Shown here piece after piece: positions 43,851 to 54,342 of a stretch of DNA of 64,000 nt (positions are counted from its first letter, which is position 1; every line of letters starts with the position of its first letter). Made by a program: the position numbers and the translations under genes. This DNA comes from Agrostemma githago (Eukaryota; Streptophyta; Magnoliopsida; Caryophyllales; Caryophyllaceae). Location: assembly GCA_958450325.1 (NCBI GenBank), contig OY288247.1, forward strand, positions 14,126,429 to 14,190,428. The letters are read 5' to 3'. Below the pieces are notes generated by a model. The model made no database searches, was not told the DNA's origin, and saw nothing but the letters and a program-made list of their open reading frames with translations.

Positions 43851-43910
43851 TCCTAGGAGGTCACCCATCCTTAGACTACTCCCAGCGAAGCACGCTTAAC
43901 TGCGGAGTTC
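43851..43910 (-). promoter_or_regulatory. 5S rRNA-like segment, Cassandra LTR 6
   Basis: GAACTCCGCAGTTAAGCGTG, then CTTCGCTGGGAGTAGTCTAA and GGATGGGTGACCTCCTAGGA on the minus strand. In element orientation this is the first LTR of the array. Confidence 0.85.
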
Positions 43911-44072
43911 TTTTGCATGGACAACCAGAAAAGAAAGTGCACTTTGTTGGTATGAGTAGTAATATCAATCCCTTTAAGCACTCATCTAAGCCTCTTAAAC
44001 CATATCCAATATACTCTCATATAAGCACCATAACTATATCCAATCTTTTTAAACTTGGGGTATTACTGCTAG

Positions 44073-44577
44073 ATCGTCGCTCGTGATGAGGATGATGACA
44101 TCCGTTCCTCGGCGCTCCTCGAGGGTTTTATCCATGGTGATGCATTGTGGGTGTGGGTGTTCGTTCCTCTATCACTCAAGCTCCAGGAGTTCCCGCGCCA
44201 TGCGCTCACCTCTCTCCCTTAACTCGCGAACTCACTCCTCCATGGTCGCTGGCTCGGGGAATAGCTGTCTTGGAGAAACGTTCGCCCTCTAGGGGGCCTC
44301 TGGCGTGTCGTGGGTAGCAGTTGCCTTACTAAAGGTCGAGGTCCCCAGCAGGGCCGCCAAAGAACTGCTGGACGACGGTCATTTGCTCTGGGGTGAATGC
44401 TCCTATAAGCGGCTGGGTTGGTGTTGCTACAGCTGCAATGGGGGCCTCTGCCACCGGCCACTTTTCGTGATCGACGTTCCTAAGAGGTATGCTCACAGGT
44501 TGTGTTATCTCTTCAAGACGTACTGAGGTCGGGGTTTCCTGAGTCGTGCTCGTCGCGCCTTGGTCAGTCATCTTGTT
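44073..44577 (-). pseudogene. Gypsy gag N terminus, 5' part of element G
   Basis: Reading starts at ATG (MTDQGATSTTQETPTSVRLE) just downstream of the primer-binding site and goes on through VPLRN-like and PTQPLIGAFTPEQMTVVQQF, after which frames shift. It resumes, after the Cassandra array, at 38395. Loss of frame by small indels is seen near 44330. The N-terminal part of Gag has no diagnostic motif of its own; position after LTR and PBS supports the call. Confidence 0.65.
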
Positions 44578-44611
44578 TTTTTTGTTTTTGATAGGGACTT
44601 TTAATTTAGTT

Positions 44612-44630
44612 TCCCACAGACGACGCCAAA
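44612..44630 (-). other. Primer-binding site of gypsy element G
   Basis: TTGGCGTCGTCTGTGGGA on the minus strand, two to three bases after the LTR end CCCAAACA. TGGCGCCGTCTGTGGGA-type sites are common in Tat-like gypsy elements; here one C is changed to T. Confidence 0.7.
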
Positions 44631-44631
44631 T

Positions 44632-45103
44632 TGTTTGGGATGCAAACAACCGAAGTGGGCAAGTTGAATATTGTCGGTTAGATTATCCCTTTTCTTCCTG
44701 TTCACGTCTGGACGGCTGCTGTCACTCCACAAGTGACAAATAAGGGCCTCAGAGGGTGTTCGAGGTTGCCTCTCCGATGCTCAAGTCAGCTATGGGTTCA
44801 GGGTTGATATCTCGGTTTTAGTCAAAGATTTTACCTCCTTTTCTAGTGAGATAAGTGCTTATGTTTTCTCCTTTATTGGGAGAGAATAGTGCCATATTTA
44901 TAGGGAGAGTTCGCAAAGGGGGCTCTCCTCATAAACAGGGCCTTCCGGGTAGGGGCCGCCGCCCGGATAACCGACAAGGACTGGTGATCGTCGACCCTCG
45001 GACTGGAACCACCCACACTATGGTTCTGGGGAGGTCGGTGTACACTCTGGGTTAGATAGATGTCAGCCGTCCTCCCCTGGCCGAGCTGTTTATATGACCC
45101 CCA
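44632..45103 (-). mobile_element. 5' LTR of gypsy element G
   Basis: On the minus strand it runs from about 45103 (TGGGGGTCATATAAACAGC) to CATCCCAAACA at 44632. A TATA box (CTATAAATATGGCAC, near 44890-44905) and an AATAAAGG signal (near 44870) are in order. The outer boundary is my estimate, because no target duplication or second LTR could be matched. Confidence 0.6.
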
Positions 45104-45176
45104 TTTGTTATATTAGAAAGACGTTCTCTTTAGTTTTAAAAAGCAATTAAACAACTCAACTATTCTCTATCCTGTG

Positions 45177-46025
45177 TTACGTATTCCATTTTTTTGTAGT
45201 ACTAGAGACACCTCTACCACCAAGTAAGAATACACATCCAAATGTGGATGAATGGTCCTCCAAGTTGGTGATCCAACTAGCATCCGAATAACCTTTCAAA
45301 TTCCAATATCGAAAGAAATCTGATGTAGAGTGACTATAACTTATGGTTTGCTTTAAGTATCTCAACACACGCTTCATAGAAACCCAATCAATAAGGCTTT
45401 GGATTACTTGTGTATCTACTCAACTTGTCAATGAAAAATGCAATATCCGGTCGAGTACTTAACATAGCATACATCAAACAGCCAATTAATTGTGAATACT
45501 CGACTTCTGATACCATTTCACCTTTATTTGGTAAAAGCTTCACACTTGGATCCATTGTTGTTGTCCTTACCGGAGAACAATTATCGTGATTGAACCGCTT
45601 CAACACTTTCTCGATGTAATAAGATTGTGATAAATAAAATCCTTTGTACTCACACTTGATCTTCATGCCAAGTATCATGTCTTCCTCCCCCATGTCCTTC
45701 ATGGCGAGGCTTGATGACAAAAATTCCTTAGTAAGGTCAACTTGACTTTGGTTGGTACCAAAGATCAACATGTAGATCATCAACATATAGACAAATGATG
45801 ACCCCATTACCGGTTTTATAAAAAAATTTATACACACACTTATCCTATTGGTTAAGTTTATACCCATTGGATAAAACAACCTCAAACTTGTGATGCCATT
45901 GTTTAAGAGCTTGCTTAAGTTCGCACAACAATTTTAAGAGCTTACATACCTTATGCTCATTACCGGGCATAATGAGCCGTTCTTGTTGCTTCATATACAC
46001 CTCCTCATTGAGCTCACTATTTAAG
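45177..46025 (-). pseudogene. Ty1/copia reverse transcriptase and RNase H fragment
   Basis: On the minus strand the peptide starts FLNSELNEEVYMKQQERLIM, has KVCKLLKLLCELKQALKQWH, then the catalytic YVDD (45777-45788), a frameshift right after it, LTKEFLSSSLAMKDMGEEDM, then ILGMKIK, YYIEKVLKRFNHDNC, and RNase H sequence GYSDASWITNLEDHSST near 45300-45260. A stop (near 45846), the frameshift after YVDD and one more near 45390 break it. It faces away from the gag-integrase half at 46035-47470, so the element is inverted internally. Confidence 0.85.
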
Positions 46026-46034
46026 AACGCTATC

Positions 46035-47470
46035 TATTTTACATTTATCAAAACGTAGAGTTCGCTAGGGACTTGTGGAATCAATTGGAGTCTAAATATA
46101 TGGAAGAAGATGCTTCTTGTAAGAAATTTCTTGTTGGTAATTTTATGAACTATAAAATGGTCGATACTTGACCGGTTGTGGAGCAATATAATGAATTGCT
46201 CCGGATTTTGGGGCAATTTCCATAACACAAAATGGAGATGGATGAATCCATCTTGGTGTCTATTATTATAGACAAATTGCCACCTTCTTAGAAGGACTTT
46301 AGGCACACGTTAAAGCACAAAAAGAAAGAGTTGACACTAGTTCAACTCGGTAGCCATTTGCGCATTGAGGAGTCTCTCAAGGTGCAAGATAGTGGAGGGC
46401 AAGGGGAAGAAAGTAAAGGGATCCTCCTCCGTCAATATGATAGAGTCGGGTGAGGGTTCCAAGCAAAACTTCAGGGGAAGAAACACCCCCATAACAACAC
46501 CCAAAGTGGGTCTAACAAGACACTGAAAGGTGCTTGTTGGATTTGTTGTAAGGCCGGTCATTACAAGGCTAATTTTAAGGTGGCAAAACACAAGAATTAG
46601 AATGGTGCTAATGCAAGTCAAGTTTGACAAGGGTCAAATGACCAAGGTCCTCTCACTAATCAAGGTCAGATTTTTACAATGGTTTTAATTCGGTTGTGAG
46701 TTATGTACCATTAATTTTTGAGGCATTATATATGCAGGATGATATAGGGGCATGATGATAGACTCGGGCGCAACTAACCATGTGTAGAAGGATCGTCATT
46801 GGTTCAAGGACTATGAATCGGTGAAGAATGGATATGTTCTATATATGGACAACGAGTCTACCGCTCTTATACTTTTTCATGGCTCGGTGTTGTTAGAATT
46901 TTGTATGAGAAAGTGTATAAAATGTTGTATAATGTTTTACATGTACCTGGTATTAGAAATAACCTTGTTTCCGGTAGTTGTTTGTGTAAACTTTGGTAAA
47001 AGCAAGTTTATGAATATAATAAGTATGTATTATCCAAGAATGAATTATTTATTGAATTTGGCTATTGTTTCAATGGCATGTTTATGTTGAATATTGCTTC
47101 CAAAGTTAGTTCATTTTTTGTTGCCTCTTCCTCGCTGGATAACTCGTTTTTATGGCATGTGAGATTTGGACATGTGCATTATAAAAGATTGACGAATATG
47201 TCTAAGGATGGTCTTATTCCACCTTTTGATAGATATTTATATGTTGACTAAAATCACATGACAATCTTTTGGTAATGTTGTTAGGATCTCACATGTACTT
47301 GAACTATGGTATAAAAGGAAACCAAACTTGAATTATATTCGAGTTTGGGGTTGTCGGGTGGTCGTAAGACTACCCGATCCCAAGATTAAAACCTTGAGGG
47401 AAAGAGGCATCGATTGCATATTCATTGGATATGCGGCACATTCGAAGGCTTATAGGTAGTACACAAATGT
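46035..47470 (+). pseudogene. Ty1/copia gag, protease and integrase fragments
   Basis: Gag (46035-46610) includes ESKYMEEDASCKKFLVGNFM and a zinc knuckle CWICCKAGHYKANFK whose last Cys is Phe. Protease has DSGATNHV (from 46761) followed at once by a TAG at 46785-46787. A GAG-pre-integrase region (VYESNKYVLSKNELF-like, then FLWHVRFGHVHYKRLTNMSK) lies at 46990-47210. The integrase catalytic core is missing, and after a jump near 47245 a C-terminal part reads LWYKRKPNLNYIRVWGCRVV then KTLRERGIDCIFIGYAAHSK. Frames change several times. The RT half is on the opposite strand to the left. Confidence 0.85.
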
Positions 47471-48084
47471 GAACGAAAAAATAAATCATGTATTCACAAT
47501 GCCAGCTGATTACAAAAATTCGAGCGAAGACACTCGTGCAAGGATAAAACAATCGGAACCCCTATTACATACGGGTCGAAGCCCCTACTACGTATGGACC
47601 GAAGTCCCTATGAAAACCAAATGACAACTACATATAGTTCAAATAAAAAGAAAATTTGACAACAGCGTCCAACCATTCTAAGCCGAGCCATAGTAAAGTC
47701 GTTGGCGCCATCCCAAAAGTCCGAGCCAATTGAGTCTTTCCTAGGTGAAGAATCAGAGAGAAGAAGTTGTTTCCAAGGCAGAAGCCCGCAATGGAGAAAG
47801 AGGAGGATCAGTTTCTACTCATCGAAGGATCTATCGTAGTAGCTGCGGTCGCCAGGAGAAGAATCCTACGCCAAGGGAGAAGAGGGAGGCGAGCTCCCGG
47901 AGAAGGGAATGACATAATCTTTATTCTCAGCCTCCACATCACGTGGATGGGTGACATTCCGACCCTTGTTTAGGTAGTCCGGCTAGGCCGGACGGTACGA
48001 GTCGGGAGCAGAACGCTGGTCTCCTGTGCATAGATGAATCAGCTGGCAATTTGAACACTCCTCAAGGTAAGTTTCACCTAAAGC
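47471..48084. other. Unassigned sequence between copia and Athila-like pieces
   Basis: Direct short repeats (ACATACGGGTCGAAGCCCCTA / ACGTATGGACCGAAGTCCCTA-like, 47565-47615) occur. A short GA-rich open stretch at 47767-47973 has no domain. No gene is called. Confidence 0.35.
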
Positions 48085-48819
48085 TCAAGGTTCCGGTTCA
48101 CGGTTCATCCCTAACCCTTGGGCAATCAATGTTACAAGGCCCCCACCCACTACCGTTGGAGGGTTATCTAGTGTCATAGAGTATAGGTGCATGACAACGG
48201 CCTTAGTAAAGTCTACCGATAAAGGCCGGTGAGTCAAGACTTTCATGAGTGATTGACAAGCTATGACACTAACCCGGTGTTGGGATTCATAAGGGCCGAT
48301 AAGGATGTTCGAAAAAAAGTGCAACACATAGCGCAAAATGGGGTTTCGTACCGCGCTAAGTGTCGTTGCTCTAACCTCATAATGTACACCCAATCTAGAG
48401 ATCTCTTCCCAAAACTCCATTATCTTCCTAAGTACGGAAGATTTCTTAAAAGCTTTACCCGGGGCATTGTGGATGAAATTAATACCGAGCAATTAAGCTA
48501 ACTGTTCTAAACTCAATGTGACTTGATTTCCTAGAAATTGGAACGATATAGACGGGTTGGCACCCGATGTCTCGGTAGTGAGAGTCGCCAAAAATTCACA
48601 AGTTAAGGACCGATAAGAGTAAGCATGCATAAACCCAATCGGGCATTTAAACCTAGCAAGCAAAGTTTCTAACTCATCATCACTACCCATGGCAATGATG
48701 GTCTCTCGGTGAAAAAATCGAGTGGGTTCGAATGGCAATTGAAAAAGTGTCTTATACTTGCCGCGTTGTTTTTCATGAGCAAAACTAACATTATCATGCT
48801 TATACTTATATTGGCTCAC
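48085..48819 (-). pseudogene. Athila-like ORF downstream of pol, copy A (one nonsense codon)
   Basis: On the minus strand SQYKYKHDNVSFAHEKQRGK, RETIIAMGSDDELETLLARF, then FLATLTTETSGANPSISFQF and LGNQVTLSLEQLA end at TAA (48493-48495); the same frame goes on with LLGINFIHNAPGKAFKK and continues to 48085. Copy B (62030-62597) has CAA at that codon. The protein resembles the domain found in Athila ORF products; it stands after pol, where Athila elements carry their third ORF (the 'env-like' position). No membrane segment or signal peptide is evident here, so I do not call it an envelope protein. Function is unknown. Confidence 0.7.
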
Positions 48820-49301
48820 CTTTTGGCGAGTGAGGACGGGGTTAGAAGAAGAAGAAGCTTAAATACCTGATTGCAATGGTCTTTTCGGAGCCATGGGAGC
48901 TTTCTTGACCAAATAGGTGGTAGAAACTCAGCAAATAAATCTGTCTCCAACCCGAAAAAATCGCACCTGCCCGGAATTGAACCAAAATGGTCTCAAAAGA
49001 TTCCTAGAGGTTCAAATAGCTAACCTTCAAAAGATGGGTCAATTGGCAGGAGTGGAAGAGGGTGAAAAATCAGATCTATGATTTTTTGGTGGGTGATTTT
49101 TTTTGTGAAAACTGATTTTTGTATGGTGGAAAATGAAGTGGAAGTGATATAGAGGAGAATGGTGTAAAAATTGAAGAACTTAGGTTGATTTTAGGATTGT
49201 TATGGGAAAAATAGGGGAAAGTTTAATGGAGGTGGGTTGAAGGTATGAAAGTTTAAAGTGGAGAAGATGAAGATGGGTTGAAGGTTGGGTTTGTTATTAT
49301 G

Positions 49302-49335
<34 letters not shown>

Positions 49336-49906
49336 GGAGGTGGGTTAGTAGTAGTAATGGGTGAGAGAAGGGGGGTCGGGTAAGGTAGTAGTAAAAATAA
49401 TAATAAAAAAATTAATAAAAGTTACGCATGGACACCGTGTTACGCACGGTGGGTTGCGCAGGTGGTGCGCTACCTGCCGGACTTACGCACGGTCCACCAT
49501 GCGTAACTCACCCTTGCCATATTTTCCCATTTTTTGTTCCGTTAGCTTCTCCAAATCGACCCCAAGATGTACTACCACACTTTCAATTAAGTTCCAATGA
49601 AGCGAAGTATCATCACAAAAATGCTCATCCAAGAAAAATCCAATAAGAAAAAGGAAATAGAAAAGAAGAAGGAATCGAGGGTTGCCTCCCTCGTAGCGCC
49701 TTTGTTTAAGGTCGTTGACTCGACCGAATCAAGATGTCAAAAATATACATAATAAAGTTCTTTAAAGTTGAATTAATGAAATTGGAGGGAAGCAATCTCC
49801 CTTTGGGTTCGTTGGCCGGCAAAATAGTGCTTGAGTCGGCTACCATTTACCTTGAAAATCTAATCATTTCCTTTGATCTTGACCGAACCATAAGGAAATA
49901 CTTTCA
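48820..49906 (-). mobile_element. Athila-like non-coding region between pol and the third ORF, copy A
   Basis: The + strand includes (TAA)n at 49306-49333, a G/A-rich stretch at 49190-49400, and an inverted motif TTACGCACGG...CCATGCGTAAC at 49425-49505. No ORF over 100 codons is convincing. It aligns with 62520-63571 in copy B with many indels. Confidence 0.65.
49425..49507. repeat. TTACGCACGGT inverted-repeat motif, copy A
   Basis: ACGCATGGACACCGTGTTAC, GCACGGTGGGTTGCGC, then TTACGCACGGTCCACCATGC. The CACGG/CCGTG arms can pair in several ways. Related copies are at about 59697-59769 and 63087-63176. Confidence 0.7.
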
Positions 49907-51965
49907 TTACCTCGAACGGTCCGACCACCTAGATTTTAACATCTCGGGAAATAATCTCAACCGCGAATTGAAAAGGAGGACCGACTCACCTTCTTTGAAC
50001 TCTGTTCGCACCAAGTTCTTGTCATGAAATTTCTTTGTTTTTTCCTTGTAGATTTTTGCCTTCTCATATGCATGGAGGCGAAATTCATCAAGTTCATTTA
50101 GGTCAAGGAGTCTCTTCTCTCCGGCCTTCTTCAAATCGAAGATGAGGTGCTTGATTGCCCAATAAGATTTGTGTTCCATTTCAATGGGGAGATGACAAGC
50201 TTTCCCGTATATGAGACGGAAAGGAGAAGTCCCGATTGACGTTTTGAAAGCCGTGCGATAAGCCCAAAAGGCTTTATTGATATTTGATGCCAAATCCTTC
50301 CTTGCCCAGTTCACCGTTTTCTCAAGGATTGCCTTAATTTCGTGATTTGAAATTTCTGCTTGTCCATTCGTTTGTGGATGATAGGCAAGATTTTTCTTGT
50401 GTTGAATTCCATATTTCTTTAGCATAGTCTCCAAGGTTTTTTCAAGGAAATGAGAATTTCTATCACTTATCAAGACTCTTGGGACTCCGAATCTAGAAAA
50501 TATTACCTTGGTCAAGAGTTTCACTACGGATTTTGCATCACAAGTCTTAGTGGGGATTGCCTCCACCCACTTACTCACATAATCCACCGCCACCAAAATA
50601 TAATCATTCTCATAAAAGAAGGGAGAAGAACCTTGGTAGTCTATTCCCCATACATAAAAAAGTTCGTCCTTGAGCATGTATTGGAGCGGCATATCATGTC
50701 TTCTTGATTTATTCCCACTTTGTTGGCATTTATCACAACTTTTGACATAAGTGGCTACGTCATGGTATAGAGTGGGCCAATAAAATCCGCATTGTAGGAT
50801 CTTAGCGGATGTCTTCATTGAGCTTGCATGGCCACCACAAAGGCATATCATGGCAATGCATGATGATAGACTTGGCTTCTTCATAAGGGACACATCTCCG
50901 GATTAAACCGGCAGCACATGACTTGTATAGGTTGGGGTCATCCCAATGAAATTGCTTCACATCGTGGAAAAATTTCTTCTTCTTGTGGGAGTGATAATCT
51001 TGAGGTACAATTCCCGACACGATAAAATTTACAGTCGGCATACCACGTGGTTTCTACCGTCGATAGGGCCAAGAGATGAACATCTCGAAGGGAATCATTG
51101 ATAGGAATTTCCGGAACAGGTTCATCAAGAACTAGATGAGATAAGTGGGGTCGACGACCACATTTTCCGTACTCTTCTAGTCCCGACCTTCAATATCAAA
51201 CTCTTGAAGAAGCAAAACTCATCGGAGTAGACGAGTCTTAGAGTCTTTCTTGGCCATAAAATATTTTAAAGTCGGGTGGTCGTTAAGGACGATGACTTTT
51301 GACCCAACAAGATAAGATCAAAATTTCTCCATGAAATACACCACCGCTTGAATTTTTTTTCGGTGGTGGTGTAATTTGCTTGAGCAGCATCAAGTGTTTT
51401 GCTTGCATATTGGATGGTATGAAGCTTTCCCTTTTTCCTTTGCTCTAGGACCACCTCAATAGTGAAGTAACTAGCATCACACATAAGTTCAAAAGGAATG
51501 CTCCAATTCGGTGGTTGAATTATAGGAACCGAGATAAGAGCTTTCTTCAACCGTGTAAAAGCGTCAAGACAAGAGTTTAACAAAAGGTGCATCCTTGGCG
51601 AGGAGTTCCGTTAGGGGCCTAGCTATCTACGAAAAATCCTTAATAAAGCAGCGGTAAAACCCTTCATGTCCAAGAAAACTACGGATTCCCTTAACGTTAC
51701 TAGGTGGAGGCAATTTTTCAATGGGCTCAACCTTTGCCCGATCACCCACAATTCCACGATTAGACACTACATGGCCTAAGACTATTTCCTTCGTCACCAT
51801 AAAGTGACATTTTTCCTAATTATGTGTAAGACTGGTTTACTTACACCATTGTAGGATTTTATCTAGATTTTCCAAACAATTTTCAAAAGAAAATCTTACA
51901 ACGGAGAAGTCATCCATAAATACCTCAAGTGTCCTTTTCACAAAATCGGAAAAAATTGACATCAT
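49907..51965 (-). pseudogene. Athila-like pol (RT, RNase H, integrase), copy A, 5' truncated
   Basis: Read from 51965 downward. RT palm motif is FMDDFSVV (51903-51926). After several frame breaks, RNase H reads FELMCDASYFTIEVVL and QYASKTLDAAQANYTTTEK (about 51500-51330). The zinc-binding part of integrase has CDKCQQSG (near 50730). The integrase core has VWGIDYQGS, LISDRNSHF and NGQAEISNHE, giving the D, D, E triad; GKACHLPIEMEHKSYWAIK is the Athila-type signature. A frameshift lies between the overlapping frames at 50893 and 50802. The integrase part (328 codons) is open to its stop at 49907. RT upstream of FMDD is lost at 51965. Confidence 0.9.
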
Positions 51966-52234
51966 AATAAGTAATATTGAATTAAATAAATGCTGAAGGG
52001 TAAACTTGGAAAAAGAAACAAAAAGGGACGGTATTTAGTAATTCTTTGGAGCGGTATTTAGTAATTCTTTGGAGTGTTATTAAGAAATGGCCTTGTCAAC
52101 CCCCCAAAATCTCTCAAAAAAAAATCTCATCCTAATATTTGAATCGAATAAAAATGAAAAAAAAAAACAATTTTATTTTAACTAGTGTTTTTTTTAACCG
52201 AATTGTCACAATTTGTTTTTTCAGATTTAATTGT
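51966..52234. other. Junction sequence, no gene
   Basis: A short direct repeat GGTATTTAGTAATTCTTTGGAG (two copies) lies near 52028-52075, followed by AT-rich sequence leading into the inverted-repeat element. Confidence 0.45.
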
Positions 52235-53996
52235 GACAACATGGCTACAAATAATTGTGACAATACGAGCCACATTGTCACAATTATCTCGTATTGTCAC
52301 AGTTATTTATCACGACTTAATTTCAAAAAGAAATCGTGGCTGATATTTTTTTGGATAAAATTATTTGTTATGAAATACTACGTAATTGGTTTTAAGTTAT
52401 TGTCCCGGGTAATATATGTAATGAATATTATAATGAAAGGGGCAATCATTTAAAATCGGAGATAATATTATATTTGGGTGCAAATATGATAATGAAAGTT
52501 TTTTTTAAAAAAAATTCCCCGTCGTCTCCGTATCACCCAATGGGTTACGTCGATGGTGGTGACGCCATGATCAATGATGATGACCATGACCAATTACGTT
52601 TGAACGGCTTGTTGCGTCTAGTACAACTGGTAAGGAGTATGTTGACTTTTATGCGACTTGTAATGGGTATATCCATCGGCAGTGAACCACTACTACATTA
52701 AATTTACCATATTAAGTTTACATAGATTGGTTATCTTGGGAGAGAGAGTAATACCACTCCAGTAATTTGTGTTGCCGACGATGTCCGGATAGCGGAGTAA
52801 GTAGAAGATTCTATCACGTGAGTACATCGACGACGGTGGCGGTAGGGTCATCAAGTCGATCATGTGTCACCACCTATGAAGCCTACAGGAATGTTCCGCT
52901 ATTTCCAGGTTAATATCAGAGATGTGCTGAGGTAATATAAATTTTTACCAGAAATCAGATTTTGTGGTAATTTTATTTGAGCATTGTATGCATTACAAAT
53001 GTGTTCCCATAGATTTCTTATCGTTTTATCTTCGTGTGATAATTTTATTTGAGCAGAGATTGTTCAGGTTCAGAAGCTTTGGAGAGAAGTGTTACTCGTA
53101 CTGCCAAAGATATCAAATCATATATCATTGATAAGTTATTGACTTCTGGGCCTCTTGTGAGGTGATGTACGTGACAACTGAATTCTTCTTGTACACGAGT
53201 GGCGTCCTCTGGGGTCATTAATACTGGCGTTGATTACTGGGTGATGAGGAATAATTGGGGCTCGGATTACGGGCAAGGAGGTGTGTTTAGAATCGCAATG
53301 TCACTTACGTATCACGCTTATTTCGTTGATATTTGAAATCAGTAGGTAGTTGAGCTATGCTAATCGTAATCGATAGAAACTTCTACCATTGTTTTCATTA
53401 AGAGTAACTTACAGTACTACAGTACTAATTGAATAATCATCATCTGGGGCGACATCAATTATCTCAATCTCATTATCATTAGGATCTTCTTTTGTAAGAT
53501 CGATTACCTCGATCAAATTTATGTGTACGTGTGTGCAATTGTTTTGAACTTCAGCCATGGGCCTACTAATCCCTAATATGGTCTAATGTTCACAAAAACT
53601 CTAGTGTAATTCTTTAGTCGTGATTTTTTACCTACAAACTAAATGATTATTTCCTCTTATTCTTTTGGCACATTTTAGAAAGGAGGATAAGTTGATTCTT
53701 AAATGATATCTTTAGTTAAATAATTTTATCCTCTTGAATTATTTTGATTGATTACTTTCCTATATCTTAGCAGAGAAGTTGTGAAAGCTTTGACAACTAT
53801 CCTATTTCGTTGTATCTTTCAAATAATCCAAACAAGAGCTTTTAAATGTAACAGTTTGAAATATTGATGGAGTGATTTGTCGTGAATCTCAACGATCAAT
53901 TTATCACAAAAATATCAGTCACAATTTCTTTTTGAAATTTAGTCGTGATAAATAATTGTGACAATATGGCTCGTATTGTCACAATTATTTGTAACC
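52235..53996. mobile_element. Inverted-repeat element carrying a cysteine-protease remnant
   Basis: Left arm (52235-52345): ATGGCTACAAATAATTGTGA, CAATACGAGCCACATTGTCA, then TTTATCACGACTTAATTTCA and AAAAAGAAATCGTGGCTGAT. The right arm (about 53893-53996) is its reverse complement with few changes. The arms are about 100 bases and 1.55 kb apart. Outer boundaries and a target duplication are not resolved. The interior holds the protease fragment at 53060-53325 in + orientation plus intron-like sequence, so it may be a gene-capturing (Pack-type) element. The GTGACAATAC motif echoes the GTNAC repeats of E1-E3 but the termini differ. Confidence 0.55.
53060..53325 (+). pseudogene. Papain-family (C1A) cysteine protease C-terminal fragment
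   Basis: Frame pieces read IKSYIIDKLLTSGPLV, then TEFFLYTSGVLWGH, then VDYWVMRNNWGSDYGQGG and VFRIA. NNWGSDYGQGG stands for the NSWG...WGE-type block that holds the catalytic Asn in C1A proteases (the Asn-Ser-Trp-Gly of papain). A stop and at least two frameshifts separate the pieces; the catalytic Cys and His regions are not visible. It lies inside the inverted-repeat element. Confidence 0.6.
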
Positions 53997-54307
53997 ATAC
54001 AGTACACTTCTCGTAACACTCTTACATTTTTCATCTTTCATCCCACTTTCTCCTTAACAGTACACTTCTCATAACACTGTCATAACATTAACATGACTGC
54101 AAGAGCAATAGCAATGACGACAATATCAAAACAGTAGAGAATATAATTCTATGGGCTTAAGAGTAAGGGAATTCATATTCGGCGAGTTTCGAGGTTATAA
54201 GTTCCTACCACTTGTGACACAGCTGTCTAATTATTTCAAAGTTCTTCCTCTACATGAGGGTACGGTAAAAGTTTCTCTCTCGTTGTCGTTATTGTTATTG
54301 TCCTTCT

Positions 54308-54309
<2 letters not shown>
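53997..54309 (+). other. Possible isolated exon and flanking sequence
   Basis: 54151-54260 encodes GLRVREFIFGEFRGYKFLPL, then VTQLSNYFKVLPLHEGT, followed by GT at a good donor context (TACG|GTAAAAG). I do not recognise the protein. Short repeats CAGTACACTTCTC (two copies) precede it near 54000-54070. Confidence 0.25.

Positions 54310-54340
<31 letters not shown>
54310..54340. repeat. (TA)n microsatellite at left edge of element E3
   Basis: A pure TA run abutting AGAGGCATCAGGTGAGTCC. Confidence 0.9.

Positions 54341-54342
<2 letters not shown>

Larger units (their letters stand above)
38401..44067 (-). mobile_element. Cassandra-type TRIM multimer (six LTRs, five internal segments)
   Basis: On the minus strand each LTR starts TGTAATACCCAGAGTTTAAA and ends GGTGTTACA, is about 348 bp, and holds a segment very like 5S rRNA. 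Internal segments of about 150 bp begin AAATGGTATCAGAGC (initiator-Met tRNA primer-binding site) and end CTTAAGTGGGGGTGAG (polypurine tract). LTRs (+ coordinates): 38401-38748, 38899-39247, about 39393-39496 plus 42344-42583, 42735-43082, about 43228-43567, 43719-44067. Internal segments: 38749-38898, 39248-39392, 42584-42734, 43083-43227, 43568-43718. GCTAG flanks the whole array (38396-38400, 44068-44072). LTRs 2 and 4 share TATTAAA ends and the next two internal segments share one 18-bp deletion, so the array has a two-unit period. There is no coding capacity, as usual for TRIMs. Confidence 0.93.

Noticed and set aside
38532..43910. Tandem 5S rRNA genes
   Set aside because: Only about 60 bases of each unit resemble 5S rRNA; they sit in LTRs with a tRNA primer-binding site and a polypurine tract, so this is a Cassandra-type TRIM.
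47767..47973. 68-codon ORF with Arg/Gly-rich centre
   Set aside because: No recognisable domain, no gene context.
48085..48819. Envelope protein gene
   Set aside because: Position fits the env-like ORF of Athila elements, but no signal peptide or membrane segment is visible, so only the position is reported.
49734..50027. 97-codon + strand ORF, identical at 63399-63692
   Set aside because: Its conservation follows from near-identity of two element copies; it is antisense to the integrase end.
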